Origin: Bacillota bacterium
GTDB lineage: Bacteria; Bacillota; Clostridia; Christensenellales; Aristaeellaceae
DNA length: 38,535 bases
Assembly: GCA_023404715.1 (NCBI GenBank)
Contig: JAEYAR010000196.1
Coordinates: 1 to 38,535 of the forward strand
Direction of reading: 5' to 3'
This document shows, piece after piece, positions 16,028 through 24,339 of this stretch (position 1 is the first letter of the stretch; each line of letters opens with the position of its first letter). Made by a program: the position numbers and the translations under genes. Below the pieces are notes generated by a model. The model worked only from the letters and a program-made list of their open reading frames with translations, was not told the origin of the DNA and searched no databases.

Positions 16028-16072
16028 GAAGTTTGTCCGGCGATCGTGCGTCCCAAAACTTCACATTTTTTT
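16028..16072 (+). promoter_or_regulatory. Possible attenuator upstream of the VTC operon
   Basis: GAAGTTT (16028-16034) pairs with AAACTTC (16056-16062) around 21 bases, and seven T residues follow at 16066-16072. It lies 90 bases before the VTC start, downstream of an AT-rich TATATTAT near 16010 that could be a -10 box. If transcription starts there, this hairpin would act as a leader terminator. The remaining bases up to 16160 show nothing else I can support. Confidence 0.35.
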
Positions 16073-16160
16073 CATTTTCCATTCGGTCTGAGAACACATC
16101 GACTACGTAGAATTTACATGGTAAGACGATGTTGAAAAACCAAGACGGGAGTGAGCGCGC

Positions 16161-16877
16161 ATGGCGCCGTATCAAAGCGTTTTTAAACGATATGAAAAAA
16201 AGTATTTGCTTCAACCGGAGCAGGCGGCAGTATTCCGGCGAGCGATTGAGCCATACATGCGTATGGACGCATACGGGAGGACGACCATCTGCAGCGTATA
16301 CATGGATACGCCCGACTTTCGGCTGATTCGCGCATCGCTGGAAAAACCGCTTTACAAGGAAAAGCTGCGCCTGCGCACGTACGGCATACCCAAGCCCTAT
16401 GGGACGGCGTTTGTAGAGATGAAGAAAAAATACAAAGGCGTTGTCTACAAACGGCGGGTGAGCATGCCCTACGCGCAGGCGGAGGCGTGGCTCTTCCGCG
16501 GCGAGGGCGCACCCGGCACCGGGCAGATTGAATCGGAGATCGAATGGTTCATGCAGACCTATGCGGGCATCACGCCCGCGGCGGACATCTTTTATGAGCG
16601 CATCGCCCTGTACGGCATCGAGGACCCGGGGCTGCGCATCACGCTGGACGAGCGCATCCGCTACCGCGCGCGCGACCTCTCGCTCACGAGCGGCCCGGCG
16701 GGCGAGCTGCTCATCGCGCCGGGCGAGCAGCTGATGGAGATCAAGGCGGCAGGCGCTATGCCCGTCTGGCTGGCATCTACGCTGAGCGCGCTTACGATTT
16801 TTCCGACGTCCTTTTCCAAGTATGGAAACGCATACCGAAATATGGTGGAGAAAAAGGAGGCGATGGAAAGTGCCTGA
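16161..16877 (+). CDS. VTC-domain polyphosphate polymerase-like protein
   Basis: A 238-residue protein made almost entirely of a VTC tunnel domain, the fold that makes polyphosphate from ATP in yeast Vtc4. Visible elements are FKRYEKKYLL at the N-terminus, VYMDTPDF, the basic strand KEKLRLRTYG, the lysine-rich strand FVEMKKKYKGVVYKRRV, ERIALYG, LDERIRYR and the late acidic strand LMEIKAAG. These supply the Arg/Lys ring and metal-binding glutamates of the tunnel. No membrane segment is present. The stop overlaps the next gene by 8 bases. Genes of this family are often next to DUF4956 and Cthe_2159/CotH proteins, exactly as here. Whether bacterial members make polyphosphate or modify a surface protein is open. 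Confidence 0.88.
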   Translation: MAPYQSVFKRYEKKYLLQPEQAAVFRRAIEPYMRMDAYGRTTICSVYMDTPDFRLIRASLEKPLYKEKLRLRTYGIPKPYGTAFVEMKKKYKGVVYKRRVSMPYAQAEAWLFRGEGAPGTGQIESEIEWFMQTYAGITPAADIFYERIALYGIEDPGLRITLDERIRYRARDLSLTSGPAGELLIAPGEQLMEIKAAGAMPVWLASTLSALTIFPTSFSKYGNAYRNMVEKKEAMESA

Positions 16878-17541
16878 TCTGTTTAAAAGCGTGCTCGGCG
16901 CGACCCTAACGCCGGGATCCTATCTGCTTTGCCTGCTTGTCGCGCTGGCGCTCGGCCTTCTGATCGCGGCGACGTACATGAAGAGCGCGCGCTACACGCA
17001 AAGCTTTGTGGTGACCCTGATTTTGCTGCCGGCCATCGTACAGACGGTGATCGTGCTGGTCAACGGCAACGTAGGCACAGGCGTGGCCGTCGCGGGGACG
17101 TTCAGCCTGGTGCGATTCCGCTCGGTGCCGGGCAACGCGCGGGATATCGGGGTGATCTTTTTGGCGATGGCGGTGGGCCTGGCCGCCGGCGTGGGCCTAT
17201 TGATGATCGCCGCGCTGCTTTGCGTCATTTTGTGCGCGGCGCTGCTGCTGCTATGCCACCTAAAGGTGGGGGCGCAGGCGGCCGGAGAAAGGCGGCTATG
17301 CATCACGATCCCTGAGAATCTGGACTATACGACGGTATTCGACGACCTGATGGCCGCTTACACGCGGCAAGCCGAGCTAATCAACGTGAAGACGACGAAC
17401 ATGGGCAGCCTTTACAGGCTGGAGTATGAAATCGTGCTCAAGAACACGCAAAGCGAGAAGGAATTCATCGACAAGATACGCTGCCGCAACGGCAACCTCG
17501 AAATCAGCTGCGGCAGGCCCGTCGCCGGGGAACAGCTATGA
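16870..17541 (+). CDS. DUF4956 membrane protein
   Basis: A 223-residue protein with a GTG start at 16870, chosen because AGGAGG (16855-16860) lies 9 bases upstream. The N-terminal 140 residues hold about four membrane segments (LLCLLVALALGLLIAATYM; VVTLILLPAIVQTVIVLVNG; and a long one around VGLAAGVGLLMIAALLCVIL) with a conserved loop GTFSLVRFRSVPGNARDIG. The last 70 residues form a soluble ferredoxin-like tail (ITIPENLDYTTVFDDLM). It is translationally coupled to the VTC gene. The family's function is unknown; conserved linkage suggests it couples the VTC enzyme to the membrane or exports its product. Confidence 0.88.
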   Translation: MPDLFKSVLGATLTPGSYLLCLLVALALGLLIAATYMKSARYTQSFVVTLILLPAIVQTVIVLVNGNVGTGVAVAGTFSLVRFRSVPGNARDIGVIFLAMAVGLAAGVGLLMIAALLCVILCAALLLLCHLKVGAQAAGERRLCITIPENLDYTTVFDDLMAAYTRQAELINVKTTNMGSLYRLEYEIVLKNTQSEKEFIDKIRCRNGNLEISCGRPVAGEQL

Positions 17542-17581
17542 AGACGGCGTATGGGATCACGAGAAGAGACGGAGGCAAGCG

Positions 17582-19354
17582 ATGAACGGATTCAAGCGCA
17601 GGGCATACGCCCTGGCGACGGCATGCGCGCTGCTGCTCGCAGGCGCAGCGCAGGCGGAGGACGCGCAGTCGGCGGACCCGGTCGATACGGCTGGGATCGC
17701 CTGGAAGGCAAAAGATGCATATACTTCCTACGAGACGGAGGCCGTGCGCATTGCGCTTGCAGACGGCGAGACACAGGGCGGCGCGGGATACACCGTACAG
17801 GGCGACGTGATCACCATCACACAGGCGGGGACGTACGCATTGGCGGGCACGCTCACGGACGGACAGATCGTGGTAGACGCCCCCAAGGACGAGGACGTGC
17901 GCCTGGTGCTGGAGAACGTGAACATCGCCTGCGCGACCGGCGCGCCGATCTACGTAAAGAAGGCGGACAAGGTGATCGTCAGCCTGCCGGAGGGGACGGT
18001 TAGCGCGCTTACGGACAGCGCGACCGCGATGGACGAGGAGGGGCGCGAAATATCGGCCGCGCTGTTTTGCCGGAGCAGCTTGACGATCAACGGGAGCGGG
18101 AGCCTGCACATCACGGCGCGGGCGAGAGACGGCATCGCGACCAAGGACACGTTGAAGCTGACGGGCGGGGTCATCGCCATCGAAGCGGCGGACGACGGCA
18201 TCGTCGCCAAGGACCGGGCGCTCATCCAGGCGGGCGACTTGACGATCGTCAGCGAGGGCGACGGGATCAAGACGACCGGGACGGACGCGGACAAAGGCTA
18301 TTTCTATATCGAGGGCGGACATCTTAACATCACGGCGGAAGGTGACGGCATTCAGGCCGCGACGAGCGCGCTGATCGCAGGCGGAGAGATCGCTATTTGC
18401 TCCGGCGGAGGCAGCGAGAACGCCGGGCCGCGCGCGGAATCCTTTGGCGGACGGGGAGGCCTCGGCCCATGGGAAGCCCAGACCGCGACGCAGGCGGAGG
18501 ATGATACGATTTCGATGAAAGGCATCAAGGTAGGGGCCTATCTGGACGTCACGGGCGGGACGATCGCGATCGACAGCTGCGACGACAGCCTGCACAGCGA
18601 CGGGATTGCGCGCATCAGCGGGGGAGGGCTCACGCTATCGACGGGCGACGACGGGGTGCACGCGGACGAGCGGCTAGAGATCAGCGGCGGCGTCATCGAC
18701 GTCGCGGACAGCTACGAAGGGCTGGAGGCGGCGAGCGTCGAGATCAGCGGAGGCGAAATCAGCCTGCGCGCGCAGGACGACGGCATCAACGCGGCGGGCG
18801 GGAACGACGGATCACAGGGCGGCGGATTTTTCGGGCGCGATGCGTTCGCCGCGGGCGTGGAATATAGGCTGCATATCGGCGGGGGCGTGCTATACGTCGA
18901 CGCCTCCGGCGACGGTCTGGACTCAAACGGAGCGCTCACGATCGACGGCGGGACGGTCTTCGTCAGCGGACCGACAGCCTCGGGCAACGGCACATTTGAC
19001 GCAGACGGCGTATTCACGATCGACGGCGGGCTTTTGCTCGGCGCAGGCAGCGCGGGCATGGCGCAGGCGCCCTCCGGCGAATCGAAACAGCCCAGCATTA
19101 CGGTGGCGGGCGGCTCCTACGCGGCTGGCAGCGAGATCACCGTTCAGGACGCGGCGGGCAATGTGCTGGTAGCCTGGGCGCCGGCCAAGGACTTCGCGTC
19201 GGTAACGTTCAGCAGCGCGGACATCGCGCTGGGGTCTACGTACCGCGTTTATGTGGACGGCGAGCTGATGCAGGAAATCGAGGCGGACCAGATGAGCGCG
19301 GGCGCCGGCAGCGGATTTGGCGGCAGCCGGGGCGGCCGACGCGGGGGAAGGTGA
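17582..19354 (+). CDS. Secreted carbohydrate-binding Cthe_2159-family beta-helix protein
   Basis: A 590-residue exported protein. A signal peptide of about 22 residues (FKRRAYALATACALLLAGAA ending AQA-ED) has no lipobox. The body consists of repeated short beta strands with the pattern ISGGxIxL...DGI..., many Asp-Gly and Asn-Gly turns, and a parallel beta-helix look. This matches the Cthe_2159 family, whose founder binds acidic polysaccharide and calcium. The tail GAGSGFGGSRGGRRGGR is glycine/arginine-rich. GGAGG at 17571-17575 fixes the start, 40 bases after the DUF4956 stop. It is probably the extracellular end of the VTC-DUF4956 system. Confidence 0.88.
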   Translation: MNGFKRRAYALATACALLLAGAAQAEDAQSADPVDTAGIAWKAKDAYTSYETEAVRIALADGETQGGAGYTVQGDVITITQAGTYALAGTLTDGQIVVDAPKDEDVRLVLENVNIACATGAPIYVKKADKVIVSLPEGTVSALTDSATAMDEEGREISAALFCRSSLTINGSGSLHITARARDGIATKDTLKLTGGVIAIEAADDGIVAKDRALIQAGDLTIVSEGDGIKTTGTDADKGYFYIEGGHLNITAEGDGIQAATSALIAGGEIAICSGGGSENAGPRAESFGGRGGLGPWEAQTATQAEDDTISMKGIKVGAYLDVTGGTIAIDSCDDSLHSDGIARISGGGLTLSTGDDGVHADERLEISGGVIDVADSYEGLEAASVEISGGEISLRAQDDGINAAGGNDGSQGGGFFGRDAFAAGVEYRLHIGGGVLYVDASGDGLDSNGALTIDGGTVFVSGPTASGNGTFDADGVFTIDGGLLLGAGSAGMAQAPSGESKQPSITVAGGSYAAGSEITVQDAAGNVLVAWAPAKDFASVTFSSADIALGSTYRVYVDGELMQEIEADQMSAGAGSGFGGSRGGRRGGR

Positions 19355-19443
19355 ACGCTGGCGGGGGAGGAGGCAAGACGCTTTACGACAAGCAGTTACC
19401 GGCGTTTTTGCACAGGAAGAAGTAAAATCGCAAGAGAGCATCC

Positions 19444-19479
19444 ATTTCGCTCCCGGCACGCGTCTGCCGGGAGCGAAAT
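19444..19479. terminator. Terminator-like hairpin after the surface cluster
   Basis: ATTTCGCTCCCGGCA (19444-19458) and TGCCGGGAGCGAAAT (19465-19479) form a perfect 15-bp stem around CGCGTC, followed by AATTTTAT. The preceding 89 bases after the Cthe_2159 stop contain no gene or signal I can support. Confidence 0.75.
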
Positions 19480-19543
19480 AATTTTATAGAAAGGATCCTA
19501 AAATGTAGAAGATACGGCAACTGTGGAATTTAGCGGCATAATT

Positions 19544-19572
19544 TTGACAGGAGGATTGCGCATGCGCATAAA
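19544..19572 (+). promoter_or_regulatory. Putative promoter of mcrBC
   Basis: A perfect TTGACA at 19544-19549 is followed after 17 bases by CATAAA (4 of 6 consensus). Another AT-rich element, TATGAT, lies at 19575-19580 but is too far from this -35. The bases from 19573 to the mcrB start show no other clear element. Confidence 0.5.
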
Positions 19573-19668
19573 TGTATGATATGCTAATCAAAACGACAGG
19601 CATAGGGTGGTTCACATGCCGCCATAGGCGGACCAAAGGAAAACGGAAGAAGCAAATGGGGTGATTTG

Positions 19669-21798
19669 ATGGGGAAGTTTGACTGGATACCCTTTTATAC
19701 GGAGCTGTCCGATCGGCTGATGACGTATGAGACGGATCGCGCAGGACTGCTTCGCAAAATGGTGGACTGCTTTGATACGCTTGCGATGAAATATCCATTC
19801 AGGGAGAACGGACGCACACTGGAGGACATCGATCCATTTACCATTTTGGGATGTATAAACCGCGGGATTTCGGATGCCAACCGGCACGCTCTTGCCGCGA
19901 AAATCGCCCAAGCGTTCCATTTGAAAACGCCGCTACCCTCCGGTTTCGACGGCATACCTGTGCTGAACAATATGAGCGCATGGTTTTTTGCCTTTGCCGG
20001 AGAAAGAAAACCCGACGATATCGATCATCTTTGGCAGATGGCAAAGGCGGGCATCGCATATGCCGACGAGCCGACCGATGCAAACCGAGCTGCCTTTGTC
20101 CGCTGGTTTGACGTCGTCAGAGCGCAAAAAAAGGTCAAGTGGAATCTGACGATGGGCCTGTATTGGATGCGTGCCGAAACCTATCTCAGCTTAGACGAGC
20201 GCAACAGGAGCTATCTTACATGGCTTGGGAAAACATATGGACAGCAGATAACGGTTCCTAAGGATATGCCGTCAGGGGAGGCATACCTTGAATTCATCGA
20301 GACGTGCAAGGGGTATCTTTCGGACAGTCAAGGCGCGAGCCGTACCTTCTATGCATTGTCGTACGATGCGTGGTTACATAAAGACGATCAAACGACAGCG
20401 CAAGCCGGTGAAGAAAACCAACGCAAGGAAAGATCTGTTGAAGGAAGACCCATCCACTTCTGGATGTATACGCCTGACAACAATGAGACGCTTTGGAAAG
20501 AATGTTTACATGAAGATATTCTATGTATCGGTTTTGACGCGCTGGGTGATTTGGCGGGTTATGATAGCAGAAAAGACATCACCGAAAGGCTCAAGACCCT
20601 AAGCGATGACGACGTCAACCCGACCAACCGCTCGCTCGCGGCTTGGCAATTTGCGCACGAAATGGAAAATGGCGATATCGTATACGTCAAGATTGGTTTA
20701 ACCCGGCTGGTAGGACGCGGTATTGTGACATCCGATTATCGATTTGAGGCAGAGCGAGCGGCATATCGCCATGTGCGTAGCGTTCGCTGGACGCACACCG
20801 GCGAATGGAGCATGCCTGTCAAGGTCGCCCGCAAAACGCTGACGGATTTTACGCCTTACATAGACGATTTGACGAAGCTGGAGGCCGTCTTCACGGACGA
20901 GGAAGAGACGCCCGTGATCTTTAAGGAGACGGAGCTGGAACCGTATACGCGAGAGGACTTTCTCGACGAGGTTTATCTGTCGCCAGCATCCTTCGATATG
21001 CTCAGTGAGCTGCTGCATTATAAGAAGAACGTCATATTACAGGGCGCTCCGGGCGTTGGAAAGACATTTGCAGCCAAACGCCTAGCGTATGCGATCATGG
21101 GCGTAAAGGACCCTGCACGCGTCGCCATGATTCAATTTCACCAAAGCTACGGCTACGAGGACTTTATCGTCGGGTTGCGGCCAAATGACAAGGGCGGTTT
21201 TGAATTAAGCAAGGGCCCCTTTTATACGTTTTGTAACGCGGCCCTCAACGACGCAGAAAACACATATTTCTTCATCATCGATGAGATCAACCGGGGAAAC
21301 CTCAGCAAGATTTTCGGAGAGCTGCTCATGCTGATCGAAAACGATAAGCGCGGTGAAAAATACCGCCTGAAGCTGCTTTACGCCGGAGAAACGTTCTATG
21401 TACCCGAAAACGTTTATATCATCGGTATGATGAACACCGCCGACCGTTCTTTGGCTTTGATGGATTACGCGCTCAGGCGGCGTTTTGCCTTCTTTACGAT
21501 GGAACCGGCATTCGCAAGCGACGGTTTTTGCCGGTACATCGATCAAAAAAACAGCCCTAAGCTGCGCGCGTTAATCGAGCAGGTGCAAAAGCTCAACCTG
21601 GAGATCGACGCGGATGAATCGCTCGGAAAAGGCTTTGAGATTGGACACAGCTATTTTTGCATGAAAGGGGAGGCGCACGACGGACGGCTGCGCCAAGTGG
21701 TGGAATTCGAGCTTATCCCGTTATTACGCGAATATTGGTTTGACGACCCGGCGCGCTGCGAAAAATGGTGCGAACAGCTGCGGGGAGCGATACGATGA
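19669..21798 (+). CDS. mcrB: McrB-type restriction NTPase with EVE-like reader domain
   Basis: A 709-residue motor subunit of a type IV, modification-dependent restriction system. About residues 1-250 form a family-specific N-terminal region (KFDWIPFYTELSDRLMTYET). About residues 260-400 look like an EVE/PUA-type modified-base reader (RPIHFWMYTPDNNETLWKEC...NGDIVYVKIG). The AAA+ domain begins near residue 440 with Walker A GAPGVGKT (459-466), Walker B IIDEIN with D538-E539, and the McrB hallmark MMNTADRSLALMDYALRRRF. It translocates or remodels DNA using GTP or ATP together with McrC, whose start overlaps this stop in ATGA. The DNA looks more AT-rich than its neighbours, which fits horizontal transfer. 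Confidence 0.93.
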   Translation: MGKFDWIPFYTELSDRLMTYETDRAGLLRKMVDCFDTLAMKYPFRENGRTLEDIDPFTILGCINRGISDANRHALAAKIAQAFHLKTPLPSGFDGIPVLNNMSAWFFAFAGERKPDDIDHLWQMAKAGIAYADEPTDANRAAFVRWFDVVRAQKKVKWNLTMGLYWMRAETYLSLDERNRSYLTWLGKTYGQQITVPKDMPSGEAYLEFIETCKGYLSDSQGASRTFYALSYDAWLHKDDQTTAQAGEENQRKERSVEGRPIHFWMYTPDNNETLWKECLHEDILCIGFDALGDLAGYDSRKDITERLKTLSDDDVNPTNRSLAAWQFAHEMENGDIVYVKIGLTRLVGRGIVTSDYRFEAERAAYRHVRSVRWTHTGEWSMPVKVARKTLTDFTPYIDDLTKLEAVFTDEEETPVIFKETELEPYTREDFLDEVYLSPASFDMLSELLHYKKNVILQGAPGVGKTFAAKRLAYAIMGVKDPARVAMIQFHQSYGYEDFIVGLRPNDKGGFELSKGPFYTFCNAALNDAENTYFFIIDEINRGNLSKIFGELLMLIENDKRGEKYRLKLLYAGETFYVPENVYIIGMMNTADRSLALMDYALRRRFAFFTMEPAFASDGFCRYIDQKNSPKLRALIEQVQKLNLEIDADESLGKGFEIGHSYFCMKGEAHDGRLRQVVEFELIPLLREYWFDDPARCEKWCEQLRGAIR

Positions 21799-22883
21799 TC
21801 CTCATTCAAAACATCTATCACATGCTCGCTTACGCCTTTCAAGTGTTGCAAAGGGATCATTACCGCTTCCAGGCGGAGGAAGATTTTGAGCATTTAGATG
21901 CGCTGTATGCCGCAATATTGGCTCGCGCTATGGCGGACCTGCTACGCAGAGGGCTAGCGCGCAATTATATAACCCTTCAGGAGGATTTAGCCGCTCCGCA
22001 CGGCAGGATCGACGTGCCAGACACGCTAAAGCGGCAGCTTTTGCGCCGCCAGCGCATCTCGTGCCAATACGACGCATACAGTGAAAACATTCTCTGGAAC
22101 CAGGTGCTCAAAGCGACGGCAATGCGGCTGATGCGCTCGCCCGATGTCAAAGCCAAAACGAAGGAGGAGCTGAAGCGCGTTTTAGGGTATTTGGGGACGA
22201 TAGACACCATAAAGCTGGAGGATGTGCGCTGGGATAGGCTCAACTTACCCAAGCAGTACGGTTTATACAGCATGCTGCTCGCCGTATGTCGGATGGCAGT
22301 GCAAGGAAAGCTGCCCAGCACGGACGCGAACGGGAAGCGCAGGGCGGCCTATGCAGACACACAGGCCATGAGCGCGCTGTACGAACGGTTTGTCAGGGCT
22401 TATATTGCGCAACGCTTTCCCGAGCTTCATGTCTCTGCGGCGTACATCGGTTGGGCGCTTGAAGAGGACTCCGATACATCCTATCTGCCCGCTATGCGGA
22501 CCGACATCACCGTCGAAGGGGCCAAGGGGAAGCTGATTATCGATACGAAATTTTATGCCCACGCGATGCAATACCACTATGACAAGGCGACGCAGCATTC
22601 GGGAAATTTATATCAAATGCTCGCCTACGTCGACAACGCACAAGCCGTAACCGATTTACCCGTTAGCGGAGCGCTGCTATACGCGCGAACGGATGAGGCG
22701 ATCGCGCCGGATCAACGTTACATCATACGGGGGAAAAGGATATACGTGAAGACGTTAAACCTCAACTGCGAATTTAAATCGATCGAGGCGCAGATATGCA
22801 AGCTCATCGCGGACTCGGGGATTCTACCGTTTGACAAACCGGCGGGCGGGGAATGTAGCGCCGGGGAGCGCAGCAGAAAATGA
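21795..22883 (+). CDS. mcrC: McrC-type restriction endonuclease subunit
   Basis: A 362-residue partner of McrB. The N-terminal 150 residues are the McrB-contacting part (ILIQNIYHMLAYAFQVL and a charged helical stretch). The C-terminal region contains a PD-(D/E)xK-type nuclease core: MRTDITV supplies the first aspartate, and KLIIDTKFY supplies the D-x-K pair at about residues 250-256. It cuts DNA carrying the modified bases recognised by the McrB reader. The start at 21795 overlaps the mcrB stop by four bases. All core residues are present, so the system looks functional. Target modification cannot be predicted. Confidence 0.92.
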   Translation: MILIQNIYHMLAYAFQVLQRDHYRFQAEEDFEHLDALYAAILARAMADLLRRGLARNYITLQEDLAAPHGRIDVPDTLKRQLLRRQRISCQYDAYSENILWNQVLKATAMRLMRSPDVKAKTKEELKRVLGYLGTIDTIKLEDVRWDRLNLPKQYGLYSMLLAVCRMAVQGKLPSTDANGKRRAAYADTQAMSALYERFVRAYIAQRFPELHVSAAYIGWALEEDSDTSYLPAMRTDITVEGAKGKLIIDTKFYAHAMQYHYDKATQHSGNLYQMLAYVDNAQAVTDLPVSGALLYARTDEAIAPDQRYIIRGKRIYVKTLNLNCEFKSIEAQICKLIADSGILPFDKPAGGECSAGERSRK

Positions 22884-22944
22884 AAGAACCATACGAGAAA
22901 CGGACCCGATAGATTAAAATCGTGTGAAAATGCCCGCGGGCGCA

Positions 22945-22974
22945 TTGCCAAGCGGGCGTTGCCTCGCCTATAAT
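22945..22974 (+). promoter_or_regulatory. Promoter of the GNAT-membrane fusion gene
   Basis: TTGCCA at 22945-22950 and TATAAT at 22969-22974 are 18 bases apart. The -35 lies in the loop of a GC-rich inverted repeat, GCCCGC (22932-22937) / GCGGGC (22952-22957), which may be part of the mcrC 3' end or an operator. Confidence 0.78.
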
Positions 22975-23006
22975 GGATAAAATGGCAAACGGAAAGGAAG
23001 CGAGCA

Positions 23007-24059
23007 ATGCATTCAAAAATCGAGGTCCGGCTTATGCGAGAGGATGAGGCAGGTCAGGTACGCGAAATGGGGCGGCGGGCTTTTTCGGGATTCGAGAGCC
23101 TATGGGTCAGCAAGCCGAAGCTGGCGATGGTCGCCATACAGGACGGGCGGATCGTCGGCGCAATCCTCTATAAGTTCATCCGGGCGGGCGACAAGAAGAT
23201 CGGGTACGTGGACTATGCCTTTGTGGACAGGGATCGCCAAGGTCAGGGAATCGGCGGCGTGCTCTACCGGGAAACCGTACGGCATCTATGGGCGCAGGGC
23301 TGCGACGCGCTGACGGCGATCGTAAAGGACGACAACGTCGGCTCGTGGGGACCGTTTTGCAAGAACGGATTTACACGCATCAGCCTGCCGGAGCTTTGCC
23401 GCCAGTTCGGGCTGGGCGGGGCGATCGCACAGTACTTCGCGACGCCGCTTTGCATCGGCATCGGTATGGAATACTACGTCGCGCTGCGCGAGCGCGCCTG
23501 CCCGTCGGGCAAGGAGGGGAGCGCTAAGCAGATTGCGGCCTACTTTCTCGCGAATCTGTTGCTCGCGCCTCTTTTGCTGCTACGCGGCACGGGCGATCCG
23601 CCGGCATTTGTCGCGGCCTTCCTGCTGGTGCTGGGATGCGGGGTGGCGGCAGGCTATTTAGGCACGCGGCTGAGCCGGCGGGCCTGGCAGTTTCGGCTGA
23701 ACAACGGCGGCGCGTTGGTCTGCGCGCTCGTCTGTATCAGCGGCGTATACCCGTTCGTCGGGAACTGGTATCCCGAACGCTATGAAAACACGAAGGCGTT
23801 TGGGCGGGATATGGGCCTCAGCTCGCTGCCCGGCTGGGCGGTTTCGCTGGCGCTGGCGGGTATGGCGCTGCTGCCGCTGCGCCTGCCCTCGCTGCTCGTT
23901 TATGCGGGGCAGATCAGCGCGATGTTTTTGCTCTATCGCGTAATCCCGTTTTACCCGTTTGAATCCTTCGGCGGCCGTCGCGTGCTGAACTGGAACCGTT
24001 ACGTGTTTTTTGCGCTGAGCGCGCTCTCCCTGCTGGTGATGGCTGCTTACATGATATAA
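23007..24059 (+). CDS. GNAT acetyltransferase fused to a multi-pass membrane domain
   Basis: A 350-residue two-part protein. Residues about 1-150 form a GNAT acetyltransferase, with the acetyl-CoA site at AFVDRDRQGQGIGGVLYRETV and a late KDDNVGSWGPFCKNGFTRI strand-helix. Residues about 175-350 contain five or six membrane segments (AAYFLANLLLAPLLLL; AFVAAFLLVLGCGVAAGYL; ALVCALVCISGVYPFVG; others). The closing FYPFESFGGRRVLNWNRYVF resembles the end of intramembrane site-2-type proteases, but I see no HExxH, so no protease call is made. The start follows AAGGAAG. The membrane half may anchor the enzyme near a lipid or wall substrate. GNAT is sure, the rest is descriptive. Confidence 0.82.
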   Translation: MHSKIEVRLMREDEAGQVREMGRRAFSGFESLWVSKPKLAMVAIQDGRIVGAILYKFIRAGDKKIGYVDYAFVDRDRQGQGIGGVLYRETVRHLWAQGCDALTAIVKDDNVGSWGPFCKNGFTRISLPELCRQFGLGGAIAQYFATPLCIGIGMEYYVALRERACPSGKEGSAKQIAAYFLANLLLAPLLLLRGTGDPPAFVAAFLLVLGCGVAAGYLGTRLSRRAWQFRLNNGGALVCALVCISGVYPFVGNWYPERYENTKAFGRDMGLSSLPGWAVSLALAGMALLPLRLPSLLVYAGQISAMFLLYRVIPFYPFESFGGRRVLNWNRYVFFALSALSLLVMAAYMI

Positions 24060-24087
24060 AGAAAATCACAAGCATGCGGCCGATGCG

Positions 24088-24116
24088 TTGACGCGCGAAG
24101 GCCGCGTGGCTATAAT
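24088..24116 (+). promoter_or_regulatory. Strong promoter of the CNNM-type gene
   Basis: TTGACG at 24088-24093 and TATAAT at 24111-24116 are separated by 17 bases. The -35 lies between the arms of GCGGCC / GGCCGC (24076-24081 / 24100-24105). A leader of more than 200 bases separates it from the start codon. Confidence 0.85.
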
Positions 24117-24339
24117 GAATGAAAATACCCGAACCGAAGGAGCCGTGCGCGATCCATGGACGACATCGACGGGAACGACGATGCCCGAAGTACCTGGAAA
24201 ATAATAAGAATAATCAGGCCAAGGCATGGCCGGAGTCCTCTGCTCGTCAGGGGGCGCCGGGGCATGCCTTGACCTTTTGGCGCGCTGGCGAACCGGCGAG
24301 GGGTAATTAAAATCGACGACAGAGAAAAGAGGATGTATC
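24117..24339 (+). promoter_or_regulatory. Long structured 5' leader, candidate cis-regulatory RNA
   Basis: About 215 transcribed bases precede the CNNM-type gene. CATCG/CGATG with outer CCATGG/CCTGG forms a first domain at about 24155-24206. GGCCAAGGCATG (24217-24228) pairs with CATGCCTTGACC (24263-24274) at 11 of 12 positions around a GC-rich loop and is followed by TTTT, which could be an attenuator. GCTGG-CGAA-CCGGC follows at about 24284-24297. I compared it from memory with M-box, yybP-ykoY, cobalamin, fluoride and ydaO leaders and found no match. The open frame at 24119-24310 has no ribosome binding site and is not called. Confidence 0.5.

Noticed and set aside
17504..18595. 363-residue minus-strand open frame
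   Set aside because: Antisense to the Cthe_2159-family gene, Arg/Asp/Val-rich and without domain signs.
23700..24059. Site-2 protease call for the GNAT-fused membrane domain
   Set aside because: The FGG-R-L-WN end is suggestive but no HExxH zinc motif is present.
24217..24260. Resemblance to a cobalamin B12 box (GCCGGAGTCCTCTGC)
   Set aside because: The upstream conserved elements of a cobalamin riboswitch are missing and the downstream gene is a CNNM/CorC protein.
24119..24310. 63-residue frame in the CNNM leader
   Set aside because: It begins almost at the transcription start with no ribosome binding site, and the same bases form stems; a structured leader fits better.
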